DNA of 15,212 bases from contig CAMLYR010000032.1 in NCBI GenBank assembly GCA_946491915.1, positions 1-15,212 of the forward strand, read 5' to 3'. Within the stretch, counting starts at the first letter, position 1. Each line of letters starts with the position of its first letter. A program made the translations under genes and the position numbers. Below are positions 1 through 6,977 of the stretch, in pieces. The notes below the pieces were generated by a model. That model was given only the letters and a program-made list of their open reading frames with translations, did no database searches and had not been told where the DNA came from. This DNA comes from an uncultured Clostridium sp. GTDB lineage: Bacteria; Bacillota_A; Clostridia; TANB77; CAG-508.

Positions 1-16
1 TATATTGTCAAAATTT

Positions 17-135
17 AAAAAAGATGATTTTGGGGACGGAGAAAAAAATCATCGCTTTTAGTTTTTATTCTATCTCATACAAATAAAGTATATTAAATGA
101 TGATTTTTTTCTCCGTCCCCAAAATCATCTTTTTT
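17..135. repeat. Perfect 37-bp inverted repeat with 45-nt spacer
   Basis: Arms 17-53 and 99-135 are exact reverse complements. They contain GGGGACGGAG / CTCCGTCCCC and end in A6 and T6 runs. The spacer 54-98 is AT-rich and has no ORF. Transcribed on either strand, it would fold into a very long hairpin followed by U residues, so it could act as a bidirectional terminator for a gene left of the window. From general knowledge, GGGGACGG-type palindromes occur as dispersed elements in Firmicute genomes, sometimes linked to IS200-like transposases. That link is recall and is not shown here. Confidence 0.9.
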
Positions 136-138
136 CGA

Positions 139-167
139 TTGTTATTTTCTCCTATTTTTGATATACT
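139..167 (+). promoter_or_regulatory. Putative sigma-A promoter of the radical SAM gene
   Basis: The -35 is TTGTTA (139-144), followed by a 17-nt spacer and the -10 TATACT (162-167). A start site about 7 nt downstream would fall near 174, only about 3 nt before the ATG at 177. There is no SD before that ATG, so the message could be leaderless, or this promoter match is fortuitous. Confidence 0.45.
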
Positions 168-176
168 GTATGTATT

Positions 177-1100
177 ATGGAAAGTTTATATAGATACACA
201 AAATTAAATGAATATTATATAAAACGATTTGGAGAAAGAGTTTTAAAAATTTGTATTAATGGACATTTTACTTGTCCTAATCGTGATGGAACTTTAAGTC
301 ATTCTGGTTGTATCTTTTGTAGCGAATGTGGTTCTGGAGAACATTTAGATCCATATAAAGACATTTCAGAGCAAGTAGAAGATTATTTTAACTCTCCTCG
401 TTCTAACAGAGCTAATAAATTTATTGTTTATTTTCAAAATTTTTCTAATACATACGATTCTATTGATAACTTGAGAAAAAAATATGACAGTGCATTAATT
501 AATCCTAAAATTATTGGATTATCAGTTGCTACAAGACCTGATTGTATTAATGAAGATATTGTAAAACTGTTATATTCTTATTCTGATAAATATTATGTTT
601 CGGTAGAATTAGGATTACAAACATCTAATGAAGAAATTGGAAAATTTATTAATAGACACTATACAAATAAACAATTTACAAAAGCTGTTGCATTACTTAA
701 TCAATATCATATTGATGTGATTTTCCATATAATGGTAGGATTACCAAACGAAACTTTTGAGGATATACAAAATACAGTAGATTTTATAAACCAACATCAT
801 ATCCAAGGTTTAAAAATTCATAATACTTATGTCGTAGAAAATACTGTCTTAGCAGATATGTATAATAAAAATGAATATCAGCCCATTTCTTTAGAATATT
901 ACTTAGATTGCTTAGCATATATTATTTCACATATTTCTCCTGATATTGTGATTCATAGAATATCTGGTGATGCTCCTAAAGATATATTAATTGCTCCTAA
1001 ATGGGATTTACACAAAAAGTGGATACTAAATGGTTTGGATAAAAAATTAAAAGAAGAAAATTTATATCAAGGAATATTTTATAAAAATGGTAAAACCTAG
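177..1100 (+). CDS. ytqA: TIGR01212-family radical SAM protein (YtqA/YhcC-like)
   Basis: A cytosolic radical SAM enzyme of the YtqA (Bacillus)/YhcC (E. coli) family, whose substrate is not firmly known. The protein has 307 residues, about the usual family length. The N-terminus carries the family signature FTCPNRDGTL followed by GCIFCS. Cys33, Cys45 and Cys48 are the likely [4Fe-4S] ligands. Other landmarks are GLSVATRPDC (about residues 118-127), the VELGLQT segment typical of this fold, and GLKIHNTYV (about 211-219). The ATG at 177 is the only start that preserves the usual N-terminus, yet it lacks an SD and sits just after a promoter-like sequence. It stands alone: upstream is a long inverted repeat and downstream a convergent GC-rich island. 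The family call is certain; the reaction is unknown. Confidence 0.93.
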   Translation: MESLYRYTKLNEYYIKRFGERVLKICINGHFTCPNRDGTLSHSGCIFCSECGSGEHLDPYKDISEQVEDYFNSPRSNRANKFIVYFQNFSNTYDSIDNLRKKYDSALINPKIIGLSVATRPDCINEDIVKLLYSYSDKYYVSVELGLQTSNEEIGKFINRHYTNKQFTKAVALLNQYHIDVIFHIMVGLPNETFEDIQNTVDFINQHHIQGLKIHNTYVVENTVLADMYNKNEYQPISLEYYLDCLAYIISHISPDIVIHRISGDAPKDILIAPKWDLHKKWILNGLDKKLKEENLYQGIFYKNGKT

Positions 1101-1128
1101 GAACAGATCTGATTATCTGTATCCTAGG
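1096..1128 (-). terminator. Stem-loop terminator of the minus-strand genes
   Basis: CCTAGG at 1096-1101 pairs with 1123-1128, and ACAGAT at 1103-1108 pairs with ATCTGT at 1115-1120. The loop is CTGATT and there is a one-base bulge. Read on the minus strand, the stem is followed by TTTTACCATTTTT, which fits an intrinsic terminator. On the plus strand no U tract follows. The left arm overlaps the last codons of the radical SAM gene. Confidence 0.6.
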
Positions 1129-1136
1129 TCTCCCCT

Positions 1137-1436
1137 TCAGTCGCAGTCGTTATCGACAACTGCGAACTTTTCCAGGTATTCGTCAAATTTCTTTAAGAAA
1201 TCTGACATCTTTACCTGGTTTTCTTCGTTCCCCTCCTGTCCATCCTGGAGGTCCATCAGCATGTCAAATATTTCATCTGATGCTTTCTCCAGTTTTTTGG
1301 AAAAATACGGCTTGCTCTCAAAGAGCTGAACCAAGATTTCCTGACGAGCCTCTTTCCTTTCTGACTTCCGTCTGGAAGTCAATCTTTTTCTTTCCTCCTT
1401 GAGAACCTTTAACGTTTTCTTTTCCAGTTCGTACAT
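1137..1436 (-). CDS. Hypothetical charged helical protein in a GC-rich island
   Basis: Not recognised. From the ATG at 1436 the product is 99 residues, very rich in Lys, Glu and Arg, with no signal peptide or membrane segment. It is probably mostly helical and may be coiled coil over its first half. I chose this ATG, not the TTG at 1454, because AGAAAGG lies 6 nt upstream of it. Base composition differs sharply from neighbours: about 38-52% G+C per 60-nt line against about 25% around it, and the codons use many G- or C-ending triplets. The gene is bracketed by hairpins (1096-1128 and 1450-1469). Small charged ORFs of this kind occur in mobilizable or conjugative elements, so I infer transfer. 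No function can be assigned. Confidence 0.6.
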   Translation of the reverse strand: MYELEKKTLKVLKEERKRLTSRRKSERKEARQEILVQLFESKPYFSKKLEKASDEIFDMLMDLQDGQEGNEENQVKMSDFLKKFDEYLEKFAVVDNDCD

Positions 1437-1449
1437 TTTGTTCCTTTCT

Positions 1450-1469
1450 GCCAAGATATGCCTCTTGGC
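1450..1469. other. Hairpin upstream of the GC-rich island gene
   Basis: GCCAAGA (1450-1456) and TCTTGGC (1463-1469) form a perfect 7-bp stem with loop TATGCC. Next to it lies TTGGCACTACTACGGG (1466-1481). The stem starts 14 nt upstream of the ATG at 1436, so it may be an operator, a leader hairpin or a remnant of a transfer origin. The sequence turns AT-rich again from about 1490. Confidence 0.4.
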
Positions 1470-1529
1470 TTGGCACTACTACGGGTTACTATCTTTATTA
1501 TACCATATTCACATAATTTTCGCAAAAAT

Positions 1530-2264
1530 TTATATCATAACTCTTTTTACATTTTTCTTTAACCATTTATCAATTTCGAAATAATTTGGTATATATTGTT
1601 GAACTAAATTATAGAAATTGTTACTATGATTAGCAAATATCATATGTGACAATTCATGAACAATGATTGCATCAATTTTATCTTCTGGTAACATGATGAG
1701 CCTATTACTAAAATGAAGTGCTTTTTTGCTTGGTATACAACTACCATATTTACTTGTTGCATCCCCCACCTTGCATTCATAGTATTCTGTTTTCATTTTT
1801 TGACTCCAATATGGTAGTCGCTTTTCTAAATATTCTTTTGTTTTTACACAAAGAAATCTTTTTACATATTTATCTATGATTGCTTTATTGTCTTCATCTT
1901 TCAATATTTCTGGTATTTCGATAATAAATTGTTTATTTTCTTCATCTAAGATAATTTTTATTCTTTTTTTAGAAACATATTCTATTTGTATACAAAAATC
2001 TTCACCTTTATAGCTTATCTTCTCTCCTGTATACCAATGTTTCATTTTATCATTTTCTTTAGAAATGATTTTTAGATATTGTTCATATATTTGTTCTTCA
2101 TTTTGCTTAATAAATTCCAGCATTCTTTTTTTAGATAAATATTTAGATTTACTAATGTTCAAGACATTCCCTTTAAAATACATTTTTATTAAATTTGTAT
2201 GTCTATAATTTCTAATGATAACTGGAATTTCTTTTTCCCTAATTTTTATATACGCATTTGCCAT
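1530..2264 (-). CDS. YgjP-like (DUF45) zinc metalloprotease
   Basis: A putative cytosolic zinc metallopeptidase of the YgjP/DUF45 group (M48/SprT-like fold), 244 residues, the family's usual length. The HELSH motif gives His203, Glu204 and His207, and His213 in NHSNNFY is the probable third ligand. Upstream, SKYGSC (171-176) corresponds to the family's usual R-W-G-S-C and departs from it at the aromatic/basic pair. The N-terminal half is a beta-rich domain typical of the group. It is the last gene of the minus-strand operon, 42 nt after the phosphatase gene. An AGGAA lies about 11 nt before the ATG, a rather long spacing. The physiological substrate is unknown. Confidence 0.9.
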   Translation of the reverse strand: MANAYIKIREKEIPVIIRNYRHTNLIKMYFKGNVLNISKSKYLSKKRMLEFIKQNEEQIYEQYLKIISKENDKMKHWYTGEKISYKGEDFCIQIEYVSKKRIKIILDEENKQFIIEIPEILKDEDNKAIIDKYVKRFLCVKTKEYLEKRLPYWSQKMKTEYYECKVGDATSKYGSCIPSKKALHFSNRLIMLPEDKIDAIIVHELSHMIFANHSNNFYNLVQQYIPNYFEIDKWLKKNVKRVMI

Positions 2265-2306
2265 TGTTATTTCAATTCCTTTTTTTTAGTTTTCAATCTT
2301 TGCTTC

Positions 2307-2774
2307 TTATTTTATAATGTTTTCCCTTTCTAAATATTCCAAAAATCCAGTGCATCCTTCTACAATATCCTGATAAGTGACTGTAAAGTTTCCTGTGTAC
2401 CATGGATCTGCAATATCTCTTGGATTTTTTGAGAAATCTAAAAGTTTATATATTTTATTGTCTTTATCATTTCCTACAATTCTTTGGATATTTCGAATAT
2501 TACTTTCTTCCATCCCAATGATATAGTCGTATTTTTCATAATCCTGTTTTTCAATTCTTCTTGCTTTATGTTTTTTATATGGAATACCCACTTCATTTAA
2601 TTTATCTTTTGTTCCATAATGCATATCATTTCCTATTTCTTCATAACTGGTTGCCGCTGAAGCAATAGAAAATTGCTTTTCTAAGCCTTTCTTTTTTACC
2701 ATATCTTTAAATACATATTCTGCCATAGGAGATCTACATATATTTCCTAAGCATACAAATAATACTTTAATCAT
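2307..2774 (-). CDS. Low-molecular-weight protein-tyrosine phosphatase
   Basis: A cytosolic cysteine phosphatase of the LMW-PTP family (YwlE/YfkJ/Wzb relatives). It removes phosphate from Tyr, or from Arg in the YwlE subgroup. The full 155-residue length is present. The P-loop CLGNICRS near the N-terminus supplies nucleophile Cys8 and phosphate-binding Arg14. DPWYTGNF provides the general acid Asp123. The gene starts 17 nt after the Nudix stop with AGGAAAGG upstream, so it is co-transcribed. The sequence cannot tell tyrosine from arginine phosphatase activity. There is no adjacent kinase or capsule locus to suggest a polysaccharide role. Confidence 0.93.
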   Translation of the reverse strand: MIKVLFVCLGNICRSPMAEYVFKDMVKKKGLEKQFSIASAATSYEEIGNDMHYGTKDKLNEVGIPYKKHKARRIEKQDYEKYDYIIGMEESNIRNIQRIVGNDKDNKIYKLLDFSKNPRDIADPWYTGNFTVTYQDIVEGCTGFLEYLERENIIK

Positions 2775-2791
2775 ATTTTTTACCTTTCCTA

Positions 2792-3319
2792 TTATTTTAA
2801 ATATTGTATTAACATTTCATATACAGGTTTTCTTTCTGCTACCAAGTTATTAGAAATCATATGTTGTACTTCTTCTAGATTACACAATTTTACTTGTTCT
2901 ACTTCACTTTCTTGAATCTTTATTTTTGATACATCTATCACTTCTGTTTTTACCAAGTAGAAATCAAAAATATGATTTGCATAGAAATGTTCTTTTACTT
3001 TTCTTCCTGTTTGATAAGTAAGCATATATTGTAAATCTTTTTCTTCTAAATCAATTCCAATTTCTTCCTTTACTTCTCTAATGGCTGATTCTATAGAATT
3101 TTGTCCTGCTGATACATGTCCTGCAACAGAAACATCCCATTTTCCTGGGTTAGTTTCTTTATCTTTCGCTCTTTGTTGCATCAATATATGTCCTTCTTTA
3201 TCAATGATTGCAATGACAACAATTCTATGCCATAAGCCTTTTTCATGTACTCCTTTTCTTGTTACAACTTTTCCGGTTTTTGTTCCATCTTCATTTAAAA
3301 CATCTATTAGTTCTTCCAT
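2792..3319 (-). CDS. Nudix hydrolase (IPP-isomerase-like/YfcD type)
   Basis: A Nudix-fold hydrolase of 175 residues. The start EELIDVLNEDG and the GLWHR segment at 28-32 are typical of the YfcD/isopentenyl-diphosphate isomerase-like subgroup, which may hydrolyse nucleoside diphosphate derivatives. The Nudix box runs from Gly67 to Ile89 with the metal-binding core REVKEEIGI (81-89). The first Glu of the consensus GX5EX7REUXEEXGU is Gln73 here, but the REUXEE metal ligands are intact, so activity is plausible. The SD (AAAGGAA) is unusually far from the ATG, and no better in-frame start is seen. Its place among other nucleotide-handling genes supports a sanitising role, which is inference. Confidence 0.88.
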   Translation of the reverse strand: MEELIDVLNEDGTKTGKVVTRKGVHEKGLWHRIVVIAIIDKEGHILMQQRAKDKETNPGKWDVSVAGHVSAGQNSIESAIREVKEEIGIDLEEKDLQYMLTYQTGRKVKEHFYANHIFDFYLVKTEVIDVSKIKIQESEVEQVKLCNLEEVQHMISNNLVAERKPVYEMLIQYLK

Positions 3320-3364
3320 AATTTAATCTTTTTGTTCCTTTCTTAACAGTTAACTTGTCTACTC

Positions 3365-3991
3365 TTATATTTCATATTCTTTTAATCTATCTATAAATGT
3401 TTGTATAGACTGATTGTTAATATCTTCTGGTTTTAATTTGCAATATCTCATGACTTGTTCTTCAATTTCCAATGCCCATTTGATTAATTGATTTGCTTTT
3501 TCTTCATTAGACCACACAGATAATGGTTTATCTTTATATCGTATCTTTGCATCTTCTAATCGCTCTCTTAAACTAACTACACCATCTGGTGCAACTCTTT
3601 GGTCACAATAGGCACATATCTTAATTTCATAATTATCCGATTTGGCTGTTTGTCCATTTTTTCTGGAACGTTTTCCATCCAAAATTTCTAATTCTTTATC
3701 GGTTAAGCCCAATCTCTTTCCAATTATCATATTGATTTCATGGTCATTTGTTCCATATTTTTCATAATATTTTCTTCTTATCTCTATAAATTCTTTATCT
3801 TGCCCCTCTTCTGGTATTTTTACCATATTTCCCATATCATGTAATAAAGAAACTCTTGTAATCGCTTTTCTATCTATTGGCTTTCCAGTCCAGTTATCTA
3901 GAATCAAATTTGTACATGCTGCTACCCTTAACATATGCATTTGTAAATTCTCTGGTAAATAATATTGGTTATATATTTCGATTATGTTCAT
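3365..3991 (-). CDS. HD-domain phosphohydrolase
   Basis: A 208-residue HD-superfamily protein, presumably a metal-dependent phosphohydrolase in the cytosol. His19 (MHMLRV), the HD pair His51-Asp52 in SLLHDMGN, and Asp130 in CAYCDQRV are in the expected order for the H...HD...D metal site. His84 in NDHEI may add to it. There is no PAS, GAF or synthetase domain, so it is not obviously a cyclic-di-GMP or ppGpp enzyme. An ideal SD (AGGAGG) overlaps the stop codon of the upstream gene, ending just 4 nt before this ATG, so translation is probably coupled. The substrate is unknown; nucleotides are a reasonable guess from the neighbours. Confidence 0.85.
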   Translation of the reverse strand: MNIIEIYNQYYLPENLQMHMLRVAACTNLILDNWTGKPIDRKAITRVSLLHDMGNMVKIPEEGQDKEFIEIRRKYYEKYGTNDHEINMIIGKRLGLTDKELEILDGKRSRKNGQTAKSDNYEIKICAYCDQRVAPDGVVSLRERLEDAKIRYKDKPLSVWSNEEKANQLIKWALEIEEQVMRYCKLKPEDINNQSIQTFIDRLKEYEI

Positions 3992-3999
3992 ACTTCCTC

Positions 4000-4410
4000 C
4001 TATTTCACCAAATCCAAATTACCATTTATTATAATTGGTGAAAATCCTGATATTTCATCATATAACATACCTTCTGGAATTGGATTATACATATAGATTT
4101 TTTTACCTTTCATAAAAGCTTCATATAACTCTAGGAAAGTTGCTCCACCAATATAGTTTGGTTGTCCATTTTTATCAAAGTTTAAAGTTAATACAGCATC
4201 CATATTTGAAATGGTTGCTTCACTTCGTTGAAACATTCTTTTCTTAAATTCAGAATGAGCCTTATCTCCTAACGCCCATGCTTCTTTTTCAGCTCCTGGG
4301 TTATCATATGAATTTGGTAGTTCTATACTATGTCCCATTTCTTCTAATTTTTGTTTAATCGGTTCAATTCGATTATAAAATGTCTTGCTACAAATCACTA
4401 ATATTTTCAT
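4000..4410 (-). CDS. Nucleoside 2-deoxyribosyltransferase-like protein
   Basis: A 136-residue protein with a Rossmann-like N-terminus (MKILVICSKTF) and the C-terminal signature IGGATFLELYEAFMKGKKI followed by YMYNPIPE. This pattern belongs to small proteins of the nucleoside 2-deoxyribosyltransferase-like fold, found widely in low-GC and uncultured bacteria. Glu in FLELYEA would be the candidate catalytic residue. Activity has not been shown for most members, so transferase activity is uncertain. The start is the second ATG of ATGGTTATG: GGAG lies 8 nt before it, whereas the first ATG (4416) is only 2 nt from the SD. It sits 18 nt after the DUF1653 gene. Confidence 0.75.
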   Translation of the reverse strand: MKILVICSKTFYNRIEPIKQKLEEMGHSIELPNSYDNPGAEKEAWALGDKAHSEFKKRMFQRSEATISNMDAVLTLNFDKNGQPNYIGGATFLELYEAFMKGKKIYMYNPIPEGMLYDEISGFSPIIINGNLDLVK

Positions 4411-4428
4411 AACCATTACTCCTTTTAT

Positions 4429-4659
4429 TTATTCTTCTATTAATTCAAATCGATAAGTTTGTTTTACATCTGGATATTTTTCATGATCTACTTCTGATAA
4501 AAACATATTTAATGGTCTAGCCCATATTTCATTATCTTCTTCATGAGTATAAATTACTAAATCTTCTTTCGTTTCTGAATGTTTAGCAATACAAATAATT
4601 TTATGAGTAGTTCCTTTGAAATGTCTATATACTTGTCCCGGTTTTACTTCTCTTTCCAT
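4429..4659 (-). CDS. DUF1653 domain protein
   Basis: A small soluble protein of 76 residues that is entirely one DUF1653 domain. It shows the characteristic start VKPGQVYRHFKGTTHKI, an acidic YTHEEDNEIWARP segment, and the closing FLSEVDH...YRFELIEE. The family has no known biochemical function and is often found as a stand-alone protein. As in the next gene, the start lies in ATGGTTATG: the second ATG (4659) is correctly spaced from AGGAG while the first (4665) is too close. It lies 42 nt downstream of the YjjX-like gene and is surely co-transcribed. Confidence 0.88.
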   Translation of the reverse strand: MEREVKPGQVYRHFKGTTHKIICIAKHSETKEDLVIYTHEEDNEIWARPLNMFLSEVDHEKYPDVKQTYRFELIEE

Positions 4660-4701
4660 AACCATTCTCCTTTCTTTATTTTATTTTTTCTATTTTTGTA
4701 T

Positions 4702-5232
4702 TTATTCCCATATTCCTTGGTTAATAAATTTAATTAAAGCCATAATACACGCATTTTCTGTTAAATCAATTCTAGATACTTCATCATGTGTTAAAATACT
4801 AATTCCACCTTTTCCCGTATTTAATCCATGACTTTTAAAGATTCTATCCATAACTTTTCCAAGTTCAGTACTCGTTATTTCATCTATATATTTTGCATCA
4901 ATAGGAAATCCTTGACTAGTTCCCACACTTTGTTTTCCTTCCTTATTTTCAATCACAACTGTATTAATATCTATCCATTCATCTAATAAATCTGTAATTC
5001 CTGCTTCACTTGCTACATAATAATCTGCATCTATGTTATTTTTCTTAGCATATTCTTTTACATTTTTTACTCTGTTTCTTGCACCGATAATAATCTCTTT
5101 ATTAATCGGCTGTACTCCTACTTCTGAATCAACCGGTATTCCTTCTATTTCAACATTATCAAAATATCTTTCAAATGCTCTTTTTACACCTTCTATTTTC
5201 CCTTGATTCTTTGTTCCCATTAATATTTTCAT
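4702..5232 (-). CDS. yjjX: Inosine/xanthosine triphosphatase-like NTPase (YjjX/DUF84)
   Basis: A probable non-canonical purine NTP phosphatase that would hydrolyse ITP/XTP and keep deaminated purines out of nucleic acids. The 176-residue product starts with MKILMGTKNQGKIEGVK, the nucleotide-binding start of the DUF84 fold. It continues with SEVGVQPINKE, GARNRV (50-55), DYYVASEAGI (70-79, with conserved Glu76) and the C-terminal GGISILTHDEVSRIDLTENA. I trimmed an upstream extension of 16 codons: the ATG at 5232 matches the family N-terminus and has AGGGAAG upstream. It is the first gene of the minus-strand operon, downstream of a near-consensus promoter. Confidence 0.86.
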   Translation of the reverse strand: MKILMGTKNQGKIEGVKRAFERYFDNVEIEGIPVDSEVGVQPINKEIIIGARNRVKNVKEYAKKNNIDADYYVASEAGITDLLDEWIDINTVVIENKEGKQSVGTSQGFPIDAKYIDEITSTELGKVMDRIFKSHGLNTGKGGISILTHDEVSRIDLTENACIMALIKFINQGIWE

Positions 5233-5307
5233 TCTGTTCACTTCCCTTTCCCGTACATCTTTTCTATCATCCTGCCACACAATTTCTCTCTTATATTTTC
5301 TGTGCCT

Positions 5308-5336
5308 ATTTTATCACGGATAAAATGGAATGTAAA
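5308..5336 (-). promoter_or_regulatory. Sigma-A promoter of the seven-gene operon
   Basis: On the minus strand, TTTACA (-35, 5331-5336), a 17-nt spacer and TAAAAT (-10, 5308-5313) each match consensus at 5 of 6 positions. The start site would lie near 5301, giving a leader of about 70 nt to the ATG at 5232. The divergent promoter at 5351-5379 lies only 15 nt away, so a shared regulator is possible. Confidence 0.75.
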
Positions 5337-5350
5337 TATTTAGAAACTTA

Positions 5351-5379
5351 TTGAATTTTATAAAGTTTCATAATATACT
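5351..5379 (+). promoter_or_regulatory. Sigma-A promoter of the pyrophosphatase-VOC operon
   Basis: TTGAAT (-35, 5351-5356), a 17-nt spacer and TATACT (-10, 5374-5379). The start site would be near 5386, giving a leader of about 38 nt. The SD AAGGA (5411-5415) lies 8 nt before the ATG at 5424. Confidence 0.7.
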
Positions 5380-5423
5380 TTGAGTACAAATATCTATATT
5401 TTGATAAAGAAAGGAATATTAAA

Positions 5424-6194
5424 ATGACAAATAGTAGAGATTTTTTAGATAAACTAGTTGATGTCATCATCGACAAGCCATTAGGCAGTAAACATTCTGA
5501 AAAATATCCAAATCATATCTATCCTGTGAATTATGGATATGTTCCAAATACCATGAGTGGAGACAACGAAGAATTAGATTGCTATATATTAGGTGTATTT
5601 GAACCTTTGGAAACTTTTAGAGGAAAATGCATTGCCATTATTCATAGAACAAATGATAATGATGATAAATTAATTGTTGTTCCTGAAGATAGAACTTACT
5701 CAAACGAAGAAATTAGAGCATTAACGGAATTTCAAGAACGCTTTTTTGAAAGTGAAATCATCAGAAATGATGTTGATTTTGTATTTAATAAAAATATTCC
5801 TGAACTTTCTGTAAGTAATTTAGAAAATAGTTTTTCATTCTACAAAACTTTAGGATTTAAAGTAGAATATGAAAGACCAGAAAATAAATTTGTATTTCTT
5901 TCAATGGGAGATATTCAATTTATGCTACAAGAATTATCTGATAATGAAAAATGGGAATTAGCTCCTCTTACCTATCCTTTTGGAAATGGTATCAATTTTC
6001 AATTAGAAGTAAATTCTGTTGATAGAATTTATTTAAAATTAAAAGAACATAACTATCCAATTGCCTTTGATATTGAGGAAAACTGGTATAGACAAGATGA
6101 TAAATTACTTGGAAATAAAGAATTTTTAGTACAAGACCCAGATGGGTATTTACTAAGATTTTCTGAAGATTTAGGCGAAAAAGAGGTGATATAA
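5424..6194 (+). CDS. Inorganic pyrophosphatase-VOC (bleomycin-resistance type) fusion
   Basis: One 256-residue chain with two domains. Residues 10-112 match the short family-I-like inorganic pyrophosphatase of Firmicutes: DKPLGSKH, YPVNYGYVPN (33-42), GDNEELDCY (46-54, probable metal-binding acidic cluster), NDNDDKLIVVP (77-87) and TEFQERFFES (101-110). Residues 119-252 form a VOC/glyoxalase-fold domain of the bleomycin-resistance (BLMA) type: PELSVSNLENSFSFYKTLGF, PFGNGINFQLEV and FLVQDPDGYLLRFSEDLG. Drug-sequestering members act as dimers. Both domains look complete and the frame is unbroken, so this is a true fusion. It heads an operon with a methyltransferase and an acetyltransferase, a set that suggests small-molecule modification or resistance. 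That role is inference. Confidence 0.85.
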   Translation: MTNSRDFLDKLVDVIIDKPLGSKHSEKYPNHIYPVNYGYVPNTMSGDNEELDCYILGVFEPLETFRGKCIAIIHRTNDNDDKLIVVPEDRTYSNEEIRALTEFQERFFESEIIRNDVDFVFNKNIPELSVSNLENSFSFYKTLGFKVEYERPENKFVFLSMGDIQFMLQELSDNEKWELAPLTYPFGNGINFQLEVNSVDRIYLKLKEHNYPIAFDIEENWYRQDDKLLGNKEFLVQDPDGYLLRFSEDLGEKEVI

Positions 6195-6959
6195 ATGCAA
6201 GAAAATGAATGGAAACGATATGAAGATATTGGAAACTGGGATTTTTCTGATATAAAATATACAACTTATCAAGAATCAAATTGGAACTTTTATGATGAAA
6301 TTAAAAAACATTCTACTAACTCCTCTCTACTTTTAGATTTAGGTACTGGTGGTGGAGAAAAAGCACTATCTTTTCTTCCTGATGTTGGCATGATAATTGC
6401 TACTGATTTTTCTAAAGAAATGATTAAAACCGCTAATGAGAATAAAAAGCAATTTCCTGATAAAAAAATTAAATTTGTATGTATGGATAATTTAAACATG
6501 ACCTTTCCAAAAAATTTATTTGATATTGTATCTGCAAGACATACAATGATTGATGCTAAACAAATATATGATGTATTAGACAATAATGGATATTTAATTA
6601 TTGAAGGTGTTAATAAAAAAGATTGTTGGGAGTTAAAAACTTTATTTCAAAGAGGACAAGCATTTAATGATGAAATACCAATTAGTCAAATCGATTACGA
6701 AAATATTAAAAAAGTTGGCTTTCGAGAAATAGAAATGCAAGAAATTATACAATATGAATACTATGAAACAAAAGAAGATTTATTAGCATTACTTTTAAAA
6801 GCACCAATTCTAGATGATTTTTCTGAAATAGAAAGTGTTAATAACACACATAACCCATCAATTGAAAAAGATTTATTTGATACATATGTATCTACACATA
6901 CCACTTCAAAAGGTATTGAATTAAAACGTGTTTTATATGGTATTGTTGCTAAAAAATAA
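6195..6959 (+). CDS. Class I SAM-dependent methyltransferase
   Basis: A 254-residue cytosolic methyltransferase with a Rossmann fold. Motif I is LLLDLGTGGGE (45-55), the acidic residue after strand 2 is Asp71 in IIATDFS, and VCMDNLNMTFP follows as the motif II/III region. FDIVSARHTMID is the usual motif after strand 4. The substrate is unknown; the general layout resembles small-molecule methyltransferases. The ATG follows the fusion gene's TAA with no gap, and the SD GAGGTGA lies within the end of that gene, so translation is coupled. This binds its role to the pyrophosphatase-VOC protein. Confidence 0.9.
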   Translation: MQENEWKRYEDIGNWDFSDIKYTTYQESNWNFYDEIKKHSTNSSLLLDLGTGGGEKALSFLPDVGMIIATDFSKEMIKTANENKKQFPDKKIKFVCMDNLNMTFPKNLFDIVSARHTMIDAKQIYDVLDNNGYLIIEGVNKKDCWELKTLFQRGQAFNDEIPISQIDYENIKKVGFREIEMQEIIQYEYYETKEDLLALLLKAPILDDFSEIESVNNTHNPSIEKDLFDTYVSTHTTSKGIELKRVLYGIVAKK

Positions 6960-6977
6960 CTTGTAGGAGCTGATTAA

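Noticed and set aside
1087..1329. Plus-strand ORF over the GC-rich island
   Set aside because: It lies antisense to the minus-strand ORF, which has a good SD and a coherent charged composition; the plus frame has no SD and a low-complexity Ser/Phe-rich product.
5992..6583. Minus-strand ORFs across the VOC and methyltransferase genes
   Set aside because: They overlap two well-supported plus-strand domains completely and have no SD or recognisable family.
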